DNA from: Bacteroidota bacterium
GTDB lineage: Bacteria > Bacteroidota > Bacteroidia > Palsa-965
Direction: 5' to 3'
DNA: 50,335 bases
Assembly: GCA_006218065.1 (NCBI GenBank)
Contig: VBWE01000005.1
Location: 1-50,335, forward strand
In this document: positions 1-8,125 of the stretch, in pieces
How the letters are laid out: every line of letters starts with the position of its first letter
Numbering within the stretch: the first letter of the stretch is position 1
Notes under the pieces: generated by a model
Database searches by the model: none
Told to the model about the DNA's origin: nothing
The model's input: only the letters and a program-made list of their open reading frames with translations
Translations under genes and position numbers: made by a program

Positions 1-76
1 TATCAAAGGCTGATCACTTTAGCGTTTGACATTTGAAATTTGTCATTTTACATTTTACCCCTGGAAGTCGCTTTAC

Positions 77-826
77 TTATTGTGACACGGCTTTCAGGCG
101 GCCTTCTTCCAGCAGTAGTTTAATCACTGCATTTTCTTTTATTTCAAATTGTACATCAAGGCTTCCTGCCAGTTTGCGGTTATAAGAAGGTCCGCCTTCC
201 AGGTAATAATTGGCCCACAGGTTATATGATCCCGGGAGCAGGCGAAGTTCCGTACTCCAGTTTTCCGGCAGGCTGTCGCCGGACAACATTTCGTATTCCA
301 TCTGCAGGTAAATGTCCGTGCTGTCGTTGAACAGGCTGGAGTCTGCTAAAAATTTCACGGTTTTCTTTTCCGCTTCCACCCGTTTGCTGATCAGTTGGTA
401 CACGATATCCGTACAGTTGCTGAACTCTTCGACAGAACCTTTATCGATGATCGACATGCCCGAATTGCTTTTTTCGATATGCCCGTCTTTCCAGTTAATG
501 GAAAGCGACGTGCCGCCGCGGTCGTAAATTTCTTCTTCGTGTTGCGATATCCGGTCGAAACGCGACTCCCGGAAAACAGTCCAGAGCCGGTCCCATTCTT
601 CCGCGGTGAGTTGAAACCGTACTTTATGATCGGCACGGTAAGCATTGTAACTGGCCACGCAACTGTCCTTCGACAAAAGGATATGATGTCCTTCCGGGCT
701 CATCCCACCGCCTTCGTAAAGGTTTACGGTAAGTTCAGCCGGCCGTTTTTCCGGAAGTACGGACGTGTTGCAGCCGGCAAAAAACAGCAGTCCGGAGACG
801 GCAAGAAACAGCTTTGATTTTTTCAT
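77..826 (-). CDS. Putative lipoprotein of unknown function
   Basis: A 249-residue protein. Its N-terminus is a lipoprotein signal: two lysines after the start, a hydrophobic stretch, then the lipobox F-F-A-G-C, with the lipidated cysteine near residue 19. It is therefore expected to be anchored in a membrane facing the periplasm or the cell surface. The rest is acidic and mixed alpha/beta, with no motif I recognise. It starts 6 bases after the stop of the upstream methyltransferase gene (833-1333, same strand), so the two are probably co-transcribed, although a functional link is not obvious. The reading frame and signal peptide are seen in the sequence; no function is claimed. Confidence 0.75.
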   Translation of the reverse strand: MKKSKLFLAVSGLLFFAGCNTSVLPEKRPAELTVNLYEGGGMSPEGHHILLSKDSCVASYNAYRADHKVRFQLTAEEWDRLWTVFRESRFDRISQHEEEIYDRGGTSLSINWKDGHIEKSNSGMSIIDKGSVEEFSNCTDIVYQLISKRVEAEKKTVKFLADSSLFNDSTDIYLQMEYEMLSGDSLPENWSTELRLLPGSYNLWANYYLEGGPSYNRKLAGSLDVQFEIKENAVIKLLLEEGRLKAVSQ

Positions 827-832
827 GCGTGA

Positions 833-1333
833 TCAGAATAAGGTTTCCTGTTTGCCGTGTATGATTTCTCTTTCGTGCCGCAGCAGCCATTCTTTTCGCC
901 ACAATCCCCCGGCGTAACCGGTGAGGCTTCCGTCGCTGCCGATCACGCGATGGCAGGGAACGATGATGGCAATATTGTTTTTCCCGTTCGCCAGTCCCGC
1001 AGCGCGGATCGCTTTTACATCACCGATCCGTTTGGAAAGTTCGAGGTACGAAATAGTTTTCCCGAAAGGAATTCGAACCAGTTCGGCCCATACTTTCTGC
1101 TGGAAATCCGTTCCGGGCTGGGCGAGCGGGAGATTGAAATCGCCTGTCGCACCATTAAAGTAGGCTTCCAGCTGCCGGATGGTTTCCAGGATATGTGCAG
1201 GAAGTTCTGCCGACTGTGTTCCGGGTTCCTCGCAAAAAACAACGGCAGTAACCGAGCGGGTGTCGCCTTCCACCTTCAGATAACCGACCGGTGAAGGGAC
1301 GAATGCGGTGTATTTTATTTCATCATTTTCCAC
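833..1333 (-). CDS. ogt: Methylated-DNA--[protein]-cysteine S-methyltransferase
   Basis: Repairs O6-alkylguanine in DNA by transferring the alkyl group irreversibly to its own cysteine. The diagnostic active-site motif P-C-H-R-V-I-G is present (Cys127 from the start used here), preceded by the helix-turn-helix segment with R-A-A-G-L-A-N, whose arginine acts as the finger residue in this family. An ATG at 1375 would add 14 mostly hydrophobic residues (M-Q-H-K-L-F-A-F-L-S...), which is unusual for this cytosolic enzyme. I prefer the GTG at 1333, which gives about 166 residues, the normal length for Ogt-type proteins. The ATG start would also overlap the region just upstream of the divergent gene at 1436. 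The enzyme call is firm; the start is uncertain. Confidence 0.9.
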   Translation of the reverse strand: MENDEIKYTAFVPSPVGYLKVEGDTRSVTAVVFCEEPGTQSAELPAHILETIRQLEAYFNGATGDFNLPLAQPGTDFQQKVWAELVRIPFGKTISYLELSKRIGDVKAIRAAGLANGKNNIAIIVPCHRVIGSDGSLTGYAGGLWRKEWLLRHEREIIHGKQETLF

Positions 1334-1386
1334 CAAACAAAGTAAAGACAAAAAAGCAAATAGTTTGTGTTGCAACAGTCAAGCCC

Positions 1387-2434
1387 GGGATTCGTTGAAA
1401 ACTTTAGTCCCGGCGAATGCCTGAACATTTTATCTATGCAGAAAAATAATCCGTCCATGTTTCAATCCGTCAGCAATTACATTTCCGCTCATCCGCAGAT
1501 TTGCCTCGCCATCGCTTTCCTGCTCGTGTTTGCCTGGGCGGTTGCCCGCTACAGCAAAACGCGCCGCTGGGCGCATGCTCCTGTCTTGCTCGGTGAACTG
1601 AAAAGCTTTCGCGAAAGTCACGCTGCGCGGATCATGGACGATTTTTTTACGTATCGCAGCATAGAGACGGAAATCGACGCGGACGGCGAAACGCACCGGC
1701 TTCACGTGAACAGCGAAAACCTGCGCTGGCTGCTTCGCCCGGCCGATCATCCCGGGGGATTTACCGCGGCGGAGATCGCTTTCCGGAAAATGTTCGATGA
1801 ATACCTCGCTGGTATTGCGCGCATCGGCTGGCTGTACCAGGTGCGGCTGGCGGATAAAACAATGGTGAACCAGCATGCCGGTAAACTGGTGGAGGCGCTC
1901 GGAAAAAGAAAACCGAAGAGCCTCCCGCTGCATACGATACAGGCTGTGCAGAATTACCTGGTCGATACCAAACAGAACAGCGTGATCCGCCTGCTCGGCA
2001 CTTACGGGTACTGGTTCCGCTATAATGCAAAACTCGCCGATTACGAATCGGCGAAGCCGCAGGAAAACTGAGAGGCATTCCTTTCCCTTTTTTCGCATTT
2101 CGTTTTTTCTTCTCGTTTTCTGCTTTGCAGGAAGATCGCACGGCTACACAAAAACTCCTGTTTTCAAGGCTTTCAGGCGCAAATAACGCCCAGTAAAGCG
2201 CTCGTTTTTCCCTGTTCATTTTCCCATAAAACAGGGTTAACTCACACGGTTTAGTTTATTCATTCGCTTCAGGTTTAATTTTTTCAACAGTTTTTCAATT
2301 TATTCTGCGAACAGATATTAACAAGTCTTCGTGTAATATGCTATTTACCAAATGAATAATTCATGTTATAAATGAAATCAAATATCAAATACCGTTTTAA
2401 TTTAAAATCCGCACAACGGGGATTCGTTGAAAAC
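1387..2434. repeat. Two copies of a 16-bp direct repeat (1387-1402 and 2419-2434)
   Basis: The sequence GGGATTCGTTGAAAAC occurs identically at 1387-1402 and 2419-2434. Each copy is in the non-coding lead of a plus-strand gene, about 34 bases before the start at 1436 and about 66 bases before the eCIS start at 2500. It could be a shared regulatory site or a chance match; identity over 16 bases is seen, function is not. Confidence 0.4.
1436..2071 (+). CDS. Membrane-anchored protein of unknown function
   Basis: A 211-residue protein with one transmembrane helix near residues 24-39 (I-C-L-A-I-A-F-L-L-V-F-A-W-A-V), followed by a basic cytosolic-side flank (A-R-Y-S-K-T-R-R). The remaining 165 residues are soluble and mixed in composition, with no motif I recognise. 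I chose the ATG at 1436; an upstream in-frame start at 1367 would run back into the 5' region of the divergent methyltransferase gene and adds a non-conserved-looking segment. The last codons form a perfect 9-bp inverted repeat at 2034-2054, but it lacks a following T-run. It precedes the eCIS operon but is separated from it by about 430 bases, so there is no evidence that it belongs to it. Confidence 0.65.
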   Translation: MQKNNPSMFQSVSNYISAHPQICLAIAFLLVFAWAVARYSKTRRWAHAPVLLGELKSFRESHAARIMDDFFTYRSIETEIDADGETHRLHVNSENLRWLLRPADHPGGFTAAEIAFRKMFDEYLAGIARIGWLYQVRLADKTMVNQHAGKLVEALGKRKPKSLPLHTIQAVQNYLVDTKQNSVIRLLGTYGYWFRYNAKLADYESAKPQEN

Positions 2435-2499
2435 CACATAGGATTGTTGACAGAACCCGGATAGGTTTGCTTGCTCTTATAATACTGTTTGTCCTCTAT
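2072..2499. other. Gene-free region upstream of the eCIS operon
   Basis: A stretch of 428 bases with no convincing gene. The second half (about 2220-2420) is clearly AT-rich compared with its surroundings. It holds one copy of the 16-bp direct repeat (2419-2434) and a TAnnTTTG promoter-like element at 2462-2469. Open frames on the minus strand across it are shadows. It is the only long non-coding lead in front of the operon, so regulation of the whole eCIS is most likely sited here. Confidence 0.6.
2462..2469 (+). promoter_or_regulatory. Candidate Bacteroidota -7 element for the eCIS operon
   Basis: TAGGTTTG matches the Bacteroidota -7 consensus TAnnTTTG exactly. It lies 31 bases before the ATG at 2500, which would give a leader of roughly 25 bases. 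No TTG at the preferred 19-base spacing was found; the nearest TTG triplets are at 2444-2446 and 2447-2449, which is too close. This is a half-site prediction only. Confidence 0.4.
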
Positions 2500-3075
2500 A
2501 TGATCGACCGGGCCGTTTCCTTTTTGAAAGATGAACTCAACACCTACATCGCGAGCAAACGGGTAGAATCCGATAACGTGGAAATTACAGCGCTGAACGA
2601 TTACACAACAGGATCGGCTGTCAATATCCCGGATAAGATCGGTATGACTGTCGTGAACGTGGAAGAAGAGCGCATGTTCCGTTCCCAGGCCCCGCAAACG
2701 ATCAACAACAACGGTACGTTTACGATGGCCAACCCACCGCTCAAAGTCAATATTTACATTCTTTTCACCGCACACAACCCGCTGCACAAAGAAGCGCTCA
2801 CGATTCTTTCCTACGTGATGCAGTGTTTCCAGGTGCGCAATGCGTTCGACAACCAGCGTTCGCCGCAACTGGGCGAGTCGATCGAACGGCTGATGGTGGA
2901 TATGTATTCGCTCAATTTCGAACAGCAGAACCAGCTCTGGGCTTCGCTCGGCGCGAAGTACCTGCCGTCGGTATTATATAAAGTACGCATGCTCATCATC
3001 AACGAAAAGCAGGCTGGACAGGTTACGCCGGGAATCGGCCAGCTCAACAACATGTTCAGCGGAGGGAGGGAATAA
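2500..3075 (+). CDS. eCIS cap/tail-terminator protein (Pvc16/Afp16-like, DUF4255)
   Basis: A 191-residue protein that would cap the distal end of the tube and sheath of the injection particle. The N-terminus M-I-D-R-A-V-S-F-L-K-D-E-L-N, the central V-N-V-E-E-E-R-M-F-R and the K-V-N-I-Y-I-L-F-T-A segment match the pattern I know for the DUF4255/Pvc16 N-terminal family. An in-frame TTG at 2467 exists, but the ATG at 2500 gives the usual family start. In other eCIS loci the Pvc16 gene is often first or last; here it leads the operon, with the next gene starting 3 bases after its stop. The C-terminal 30 residues are flexible (G-Q-V-T-P-G-I-G-Q-L) and end in G-G-R-E. Confidence 0.8.
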   Translation: MIDRAVSFLKDELNTYIASKRVESDNVEITALNDYTTGSAVNIPDKIGMTVVNVEEERMFRSQAPQTINNNGTFTMANPPLKVNIYILFTAHNPLHKEALTILSYVMQCFQVRNAFDNQRSPQLGESIERLMVDMYSLNFEQQNQLWASLGAKYLPSVLYKVRMLIINEKQAGQVTPGIGQLNNMFSGGRE

Positions 3076-3078
3076 GCT

Positions 3079-4101
3079 ATGCAGTTCCAGTTTTCTCCCC
3101 TTTTGCGTCTCAACCTGCTGCACGGTTTTTACACCGACGGCCTTTGCACCGATTTTACGATCAAGGTGGCGAAAGAAACCGCACAGCTGCTTGCACGTCA
3201 CCAGATGATCTACAGGCAAAACGTGTCGAGACTTTCCGTGCTTTTCCGCAGCGAGAGCGAGGATGTGCTGACCACACCTGCCGTTCCGCTCAGTACCGGC
3301 GATGCGCTCACCTTCGTGATGCAGCTGAACCGCGGTGAGTTTTACAATTTCACCAACGAACTGCCTGCACGCGGAAAAACATTTTTATATACGAACGATT
3401 TCGCGTACGATAGCGATCTGCTCAACAATGAACTCAGCCGATACGAAGTAACGATCACGGGACTGGCGATTGCGTATACTGTTCCGAAAGACAAAACTTT
3501 GTTTGTTGAACTGCAGAATGCTGCAGGTGTCAAACAGTATTCTGGCATTCACAGTGCAAGCAGCGAAGGCGACCGGGAGTTTACCATTGAACTGCCGGCC
3601 GGAACTACGGGACTTTTTACCCTGCACATCAGCGGTGACCTGAATCCCGACCCGGAAAATTTTTTCGTGGAGCCCCAGCTGCTGTTCAACCGGCCGTTCG
3701 GATTGATACGCATCGTGAACCAGGCGCCCGACCTGTTGACTTACGACGGGAACCGCGACTACTCCATTTCTTTTACACCGAAGGAAAGTACCTGGAATTA
3801 TTACCTCGTCGTCAACGGAAGTTTCGATCCCGACCTGCTGGAAGTGGAAGATAAATCCACGATGGTCGTAGCCGATAAAATACCATTCGAAAAAGTACCT
3901 GACCTGTCCGGCGACGATATCCCCGCGCAGATTACGTCCGACAGCTCGAAGGTGCGGCTTTACCGTTCGACAAACCCGCTGGAGTACAGGCAAAAACCAC
4001 GGGCCATGATCAGCCTGCTGAAAAACGGATCGGTGATCATCAATGATCTGCCTAACCCGGATGTCAGCAAACCCAATGCGAATATGTTCCTCTATGTATA
4101 A
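3079..4101 (+). CDS. Unrecognised eCIS-associated protein, between cap and sheath
   Basis: A 340-residue protein with no signal peptide and no membrane segment. It is predicted to be mostly beta-strand, with alternating hydrophobic residues throughout and few long helices. The N-terminal block F-S-P-L-L-R-L-N-L-L-H-G-F-Y looks conserved in type: a short motif followed by a beta-rich body. It starts 3 bases after the cap gene and is 32 bases before the sheath gene, so translation is probably coupled and the product is very likely a structural or assembly factor. I suspect a second cap or adaptor component because of its position, but this is inference; I do not recognise the family by sequence. 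Confidence 0.7.
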   Translation: MQFQFSPLLRLNLLHGFYTDGLCTDFTIKVAKETAQLLARHQMIYRQNVSRLSVLFRSESEDVLTTPAVPLSTGDALTFVMQLNRGEFYNFTNELPARGKTFLYTNDFAYDSDLLNNELSRYEVTITGLAIAYTVPKDKTLFVELQNAAGVKQYSGIHSASSEGDREFTIELPAGTTGLFTLHISGDLNPDPENFFVEPQLLFNRPFGLIRIVNQAPDLLTYDGNRDYSISFTPKESTWNYYLVVNGSFDPDLLEVEDKSTMVVADKIPFEKVPDLSGDDIPAQITSDSSKVRLYRSTNPLEYRQKPRAMISLLKNGSVIINDLPNPDVSKPNANMFLYV

Positions 4102-4133
4102 AACGAAAATGTAAAACCAAAAACCAACCTGCT

Positions 4134-6152
4134 ATGGCCACTTACAAAACGCCAGATGTTTACGTTGAAGAGATATCGCTCTTCCCGCCTTCGGTAGCGG
4201 AGGTCGAAACCGCCATTCCGGCGTTTATCGGCTATACCGAAACAGCAACGAAAATCAGCGAAGACGACCTTCGTATGAAACCGACCCGTATCGGCTCGAT
4301 GCTTGATTATGAAAAGTATTTCGGCCTCGGCCCGGAGCTGACATTTTCAGGCACATATGTCGATGAAAACGGTGACACGCAAACAAGAGGCGTGTATATC
4401 GACGACAACAACAATTTCAAGAAAGCGGACCTGGAGAACCCGTATTTCTTGTACGACAGCATCCGGCTTTACTACAACAACGGCGGCGGGGATTGTTACA
4501 TCGTTTCGGTTGGCGACTATGAAGATTCCATTTCGCTCGGAAACGACACCACCGGCCTCCAGGGCGGACTCAAAGCGCTCGAGAAATACGACGAGCCTAC
4601 GCTGATCCTGTTTCCCGATGCGGTGAAACTGAGCGGCGATAATATTTACACGCTTCAGAAAAAAGCGCTGGAGCAGTGTAATTCGCTGAAAGACCGTTTC
4701 GGTGTATTCGACCTGCTTGCCGGTGACGAGAAAGGTGCTGCGTTCCGCGACAAGGTGGGTATCCAGTACCTGAAATACGGTTCGGCCTACACGCCCTGGC
4801 TCAAGGTGGCCCTTGACAAAGACGTGAACTACGGTGACATCGCAACGAATATCTACCGTTCGGGCAGTCCTACGGCGATCTCGCTGAAAACGCTTACTTC
4901 ATCGAGCGACATCAAAGCGTTTATCGACAAATACGATGCACTGCTTGTGGACATCGCGACTTCCGAAACAAACCAGGATACGCTTTTCGGAGCAGGAACT
5001 TCGTTCCGCCTGAAATTTGCAGACCTCATTTCGGATTTCGAAGACACCAGCGACGTCACGAACATGGGCGCCATCATCGACCTGATGTACAAGGTGGGCA
5101 ACATGGTGGATGACTGGGCCAATACATTTACCAACTCCGACATCAAGAGTGTTATTGCCGGTTACATCCTGTCCGATCTCCGCGGCCTGTATCAAACGCT
5201 GATCGGGTACGACCTGGCGGCTGAAGATGAAATCACGGGCTACACGGCGAAATCAGCATCGTATGATGAAACGGATTTCACGCACGCCAACTGGCAGCTG
5301 GTCCCGGATGCTACCGATTCGGATAATATTTTCGCTTCAGGTACAGTAGTAATCGATCCTGTATTTGCCGCAACGCTCAACGCACTTGCCGATGACGCTG
5401 CACGCCGCTCGAAAGTAGTTTCGACCATGCAGGCGTTTTTCGAAACCCTGAACGATGTGTTCCTGACTATTACAGGCGCTATCAGCAAACAGGAAGATAC
5501 GCTTGAAAGCACGCTCATCGATTCGTTCCCGCTTTACAAAACGATCATCAGCGGCATCGACGACAGCAGCACGATCATGCCGCCGAGCGGCGCCGTGGTA
5601 GGCATTTACGCCGCAACCGACCGCAACCGCGGAGTATGGAAAGCGCCGGCCAACGTGAGCCTGAATTCGGTGCTCGGACCTTCGCACATTTTCACAGCAT
5701 CCGAACTGGACGCGCTCAACATCGACGTGAACGCAGGGAAATCGATCAACGCGATCCGTGCTTTCACCGGGAAAGGAACACTGATCTGGGGTGCACGCAC
5801 GCTTGCCGGCAACGACAACGAGTGGCGCTACATTTCTGTCCGCCGCTTCTTCAACACGGTTGAAGAGTCGATCAAGAAGTCCACGTACTGGGCCGTATTC
5901 GAGCCGAACAGCGCGAATACCTGGGTCAAAGTAAAAGGCATGATCGAGAACTACCTCACCAACAAATGGCGCGAAGGTGCGCTGGTGGGCGCGAAACCCG
6001 ACGAAGCGTTCTTCGTGAAGATCGGCCTCGGTCAGACCATGACTGCGGAAGATATCCTGAACGGGTACATGTACGTGGAAATCGGTATGGCTGTTGTCCG
6101 TCCCGCCGAATTCATCGTACTGAAGTTTTCGCACAAGCTCCAGCAATCCTAA
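4134..6152 (+). CDS. eCIS contractile tail sheath protein (Pvc2/Afp2-like)
   Basis: Forms the contractile sheath around the tube; contraction drives the tube into the target. The N-terminus Y-K-T-P-D-V-Y-V-E-E-I and the following A-I-P-A-F-I-G-Y-T are typical of tail-sheath proteins. So is the C-terminal domain, with G-V-W-K-A-P-A-N near residue 500, W-R-Y-I-S-V-R-R-F-F-N-T-V-E-E near 564, and a final V-G-M-A-V-V-R-P-A-E-F-I-type segment (here I-G-M-A-V-V-R-P-A-E-F-I). At 672 residues it is well above a minimal sheath; residues roughly 130-480 hold large inserted, surface-type regions. It is the only sheath gene in the operon, whereas PVC loci carry three. A 45-base gap separates it from the first tube gene. 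Confidence 0.95.
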   Translation: MATYKTPDVYVEEISLFPPSVAEVETAIPAFIGYTETATKISEDDLRMKPTRIGSMLDYEKYFGLGPELTFSGTYVDENGDTQTRGVYIDDNNNFKKADLENPYFLYDSIRLYYNNGGGDCYIVSVGDYEDSISLGNDTTGLQGGLKALEKYDEPTLILFPDAVKLSGDNIYTLQKKALEQCNSLKDRFGVFDLLAGDEKGAAFRDKVGIQYLKYGSAYTPWLKVALDKDVNYGDIATNIYRSGSPTAISLKTLTSSSDIKAFIDKYDALLVDIATSETNQDTLFGAGTSFRLKFADLISDFEDTSDVTNMGAIIDLMYKVGNMVDDWANTFTNSDIKSVIAGYILSDLRGLYQTLIGYDLAAEDEITGYTAKSASYDETDFTHANWQLVPDATDSDNIFASGTVVIDPVFAATLNALADDAARRSKVVSTMQAFFETLNDVFLTITGAISKQEDTLESTLIDSFPLYKTIISGIDDSSTIMPPSGAVVGIYAATDRNRGVWKAPANVSLNSVLGPSHIFTASELDALNIDVNAGKSINAIRAFTGKGTLIWGARTLAGNDNEWRYISVRRFFNTVEESIKKSTYWAVFEPNSANTWVKVKGMIENYLTNKWREGALVGAKPDEAFFVKIGLGQTMTAEDILNGYMYVEIGMAVVRPAEFIVLKFSHKLQQS

Positions 6153-6197
6153 AAGGGCATAACTAACCATTAACAAAAACCAAACAACATACTCAAC

Positions 6198-6632
6198 ATG
6201 GCAGATCAATATCCGTTGACCGTATTTCACTTCCGGGTAGACTGGGGTGCGGAAACAGTAAGTTTTACTGAAGTTTCAGGCCTGACGCAGGAACTTCAGC
6301 CTATCGACTACCGGGTTGGCGACAGCCAGGATTATTCGATGGTCAAAATGCCGGGGCTGCGCAAGTACAACAACATTACGATGAAGCGCGGCATGGTCAG
6401 GGGCAATAACGAGTTTTTCACCTGGCTCAATTCGGTCAAGCAAAACAATATCGAACGTCGCGACATTATCGTGAACCTGCTGAACGAAGACAATGCCCCG
6501 GTGATGGTATGGACGGTGAAGAACGCCTTCCCTGTCAAGGTCGAAGGACCGGGTCTGAAAGCATCGGGCAACGAAGTTTCGGTCGAGTCGATCGAAGTTG
6601 CGCACGAAGGCCTGACACTTGTTGCGATCTGA
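6198..6632 (+). CDS. eCIS inner tube protein (Pvc1/Afp1-like, gp19 family)
   Basis: A 144-residue subunit of the rigid inner tube, stacked as hexameric rings inside the sheath; the lumen normally holds cargo. The N-terminal P-L-T-V-F-H-F-R-V-D-W, the F-T-E-V-S-G-L strand and the Y-N-N-I-T-M-K-R-G segment are hallmarks of the T4 gp19/Hcp-like tube fold. Length is as expected for the family. It sits directly behind the sheath gene and is followed after 26 bases by a second, longer tube paralogue. Probably the major tube protein, because it is the shorter, canonical form. Confidence 0.93.
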   Translation: MADQYPLTVFHFRVDWGAETVSFTEVSGLTQELQPIDYRVGDSQDYSMVKMPGLRKYNNITMKRGMVRGNNEFFTWLNSVKQNNIERRDIIVNLLNEDNAPVMVWTVKNAFPVKVEGPGLKASGNEVSVESIEVAHEGLTLVAI

Positions 6633-6658
6633 TCATTCATTTTTTCAGCTGCTGAATT

Positions 6659-7198
6659 ATGCCGAACTACTATCCTCCTACCGCGTTTCATTTCCGGGTT
6701 GAGTTCAACCTTGGAAAACAAAACACCTATGACACTTCGTTCCAGGAAGTAGGCGGATTGAGCGCGGAAATACCAACCGAAGACCTGGCGGAAGGCGGTG
6801 TGAATACATTTACACACCGCCTTCCCGGCCGGGTGAAATTCGGCAACCTCGTGCTGAAACGGGGGATGCTGACCAATTCGGAAATGATCCAGTGGTTCAA
6901 AGATGCTATCGACAGTTATATCTTCAAGCCGATCGACGTGAGCGTTCACCTGCTCAACAAAGACAATTCGCCAATCGTTACCTGGAATTACCAGCGGGCC
7001 TGGCCGGTAAAATGGGTCATCTCCGATCTGAAAGCCAGCGATAACGCCATCGTGGTGGAATCTGTAGAACTGGCTTATCGCCGTTTCGAACGCAAGGGAG
7101 AACTGAAAGATCCCGATACCATCCTGAATCAGAAACAGTCGTTTGGCGACGCAGCAACCAATGCCGCCATCGGCATTCTCAAACGCAGCATTTTTTAG
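6659..7198 (+). CDS. eCIS second tube/tube-initiator protein (Pvc5/Afp5-like)
   Basis: A 179-residue paralogue of the preceding tube protein. It shares the start pattern (P-P-T-A-F-H-F-R-V-E-F), the F-Q-E-V-G-G-L strand and the N-L-V-L-K-R-G-M segment. The extra residues form a C-terminal tail (about 145-179) with a helical, Ala/Asn-rich end. In PVC and Afp, Pvc5-type proteins form the first tube ring next to the hub; the position of this gene, just before the hub adaptor genes, fits that. The assignment to the gp19 family is strong; the tube-initiator role is from gene order. Confidence 0.9.
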   Translation: MPNYYPPTAFHFRVEFNLGKQNTYDTSFQEVGGLSAEIPTEDLAEGGVNTFTHRLPGRVKFGNLVLKRGMLTNSEMIQWFKDAIDSYIFKPIDVSVHLLNKDNSPIVTWNYQRAWPVKWVISDLKASDNAIVVESVELAYRRFERKGELKDPDTILNQKQSFGDAATNAAIGILKRSIF

Positions 7199-7204
7199 TA
7201 TTTC

Positions 7205-7393
7205 ATGACGATCCAGGTAAATACACTCAAGATCAATGCTTCGGTTTCCGACAGCGGGCAGGTGAATAAAACCGCCGCGGAAATCAAAAAAGCGCCCGCG
7301 GGTGCAGGCGGACAAGCAGCTGACCAGGATGAACTGGTGGAGAAATGTGTTGAACGTGTACTTGATGTTTTGAGAAGGGAACTTAAACCGTAA
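7205..7393 (+). CDS. Small eCIS protein, DUF5908-like (Pvc6 position)
   Basis: Only 62 residues. The N-terminal M-T-I-Q-V-N-T-L-K-I-N strand, a low-complexity Ala/Gly middle, and the C-terminal amphipathic helix E-L-V-E-K-C-V-E-R-V-L-D-V-L-R-R match what I know of the DUF5908 family, small proteins found in Bacteroidota eCIS and phage-tail clusters. It lies between the second tube gene (gap 6 bases) and the LysM adaptor gene (gap 5 bases), the place of Pvc6/Afp6 in other loci. Its exact role is not established to my knowledge; a small assembly or baseplate-linking factor is plausible. Confidence 0.75.
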   Translation: MTIQVNTLKINASVSDSGQVNKTAAEIKKAPAGAGGQAADQDELVEKCVERVLDVLRRELKP

Positions 7394-7398
7394 CCGGC

Positions 7399-8115
7399 AT
7401 GGCAGAAAACAATATTACGCCGCAACAGCTTGAAAAACTGACTATCCAGATCAAGGGTGCTGCAAAGGATGACGCCAGCAAACGGTTTACAGTTATGTTT
7501 AACCCGCTCACTTTTGCACAAAAGATGGAGATTGAGCAGGCCGACGTGCAGGGAACCGGCTCAACGGGCAGCGCCAAGAAATACCTGCGCATCAAACCTG
7601 TCGATTTTTCGTTCGAGTTTATTCTCGACGGAACGGGAACCGCCGCTGATGCGCCGGCAGAGGGCATCGTAAGCGAAATCAATAAACTACTGACGATCTG
7701 CTACCACCTGGAAGGCAAGGAACACAAACCGAATACGGTGGAGATCCTCTGGGGTAAATTAAAATCCCCTGGCAAAGGTGATCGTGTCATGGAAGCCGTT
7801 TTCAAATCGGTTGATGTCAATTACACGCTCTTCCAGCCTGACGGTACACCGATCCGCGCAAAAATTGTCGCTGTTTTTTCGGAAAATATCCCGCTGCTCA
7901 CGCAGGAACAACTCGACGATAAACAGTCGCCTGACCTTACCCGCTTCATGCAGGTAAAAACGGGCAGCAAATTTCCGCTGATGGTGAACAGCGAATACAA
8001 AACACAAAAGCATTGCATCAGCATTGCACGCATCAATAAGCTTGACAGTATGAGACGGCTGGCCGAAGGTAAGTACCTGCGTATGCCGCCTTATGATAAA
8101 AGTGTGACCCAGTAA
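7399..8115 (+). CDS. eCIS hub adaptor with C-terminal LysM-type domain (Pvc7-like)
   Basis: A 238-residue protein expected to join the spike hub to the baseplate and tube. The N-terminal half has the family pattern K-R-F-T-V-M-F-N-P-L-T-F and, later, V-E-I-L-W-G-K-L. The C-terminal about 50 residues (S-I-A-R-I-N-K-L-D-S-M-R-R-L-A-E-G-K-Y-L-R-M-P-P) are a LysM-like fold, the counterpart of the T4 gp53 LysM clamp domain. It lies between the small DUF5908-type gene and the VgrG-like spike gene, the canonical order. Confidence 0.88.
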   Translation: MAENNITPQQLEKLTIQIKGAAKDDASKRFTVMFNPLTFAQKMEIEQADVQGTGSTGSAKKYLRIKPVDFSFEFILDGTGTAADAPAEGIVSEINKLLTICYHLEGKEHKPNTVEILWGKLKSPGKGDRVMEAVFKSVDVNYTLFQPDGTPIRAKIVAVFSENIPLLTQEQLDDKQSPDLTRFMQVKTGSKFPLMVNSEYKTQKHCISIARINKLDSMRRLAEGKYLRMPPYDKSVTQ

Positions 8116-8125
8116 ACTCTGACCA

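Noticed and set aside
2034-2054. Perfect 9-bp hairpin considered as a terminator
   Set aside because: It lies inside the last codons of the gene at 1436 and no T-run follows.
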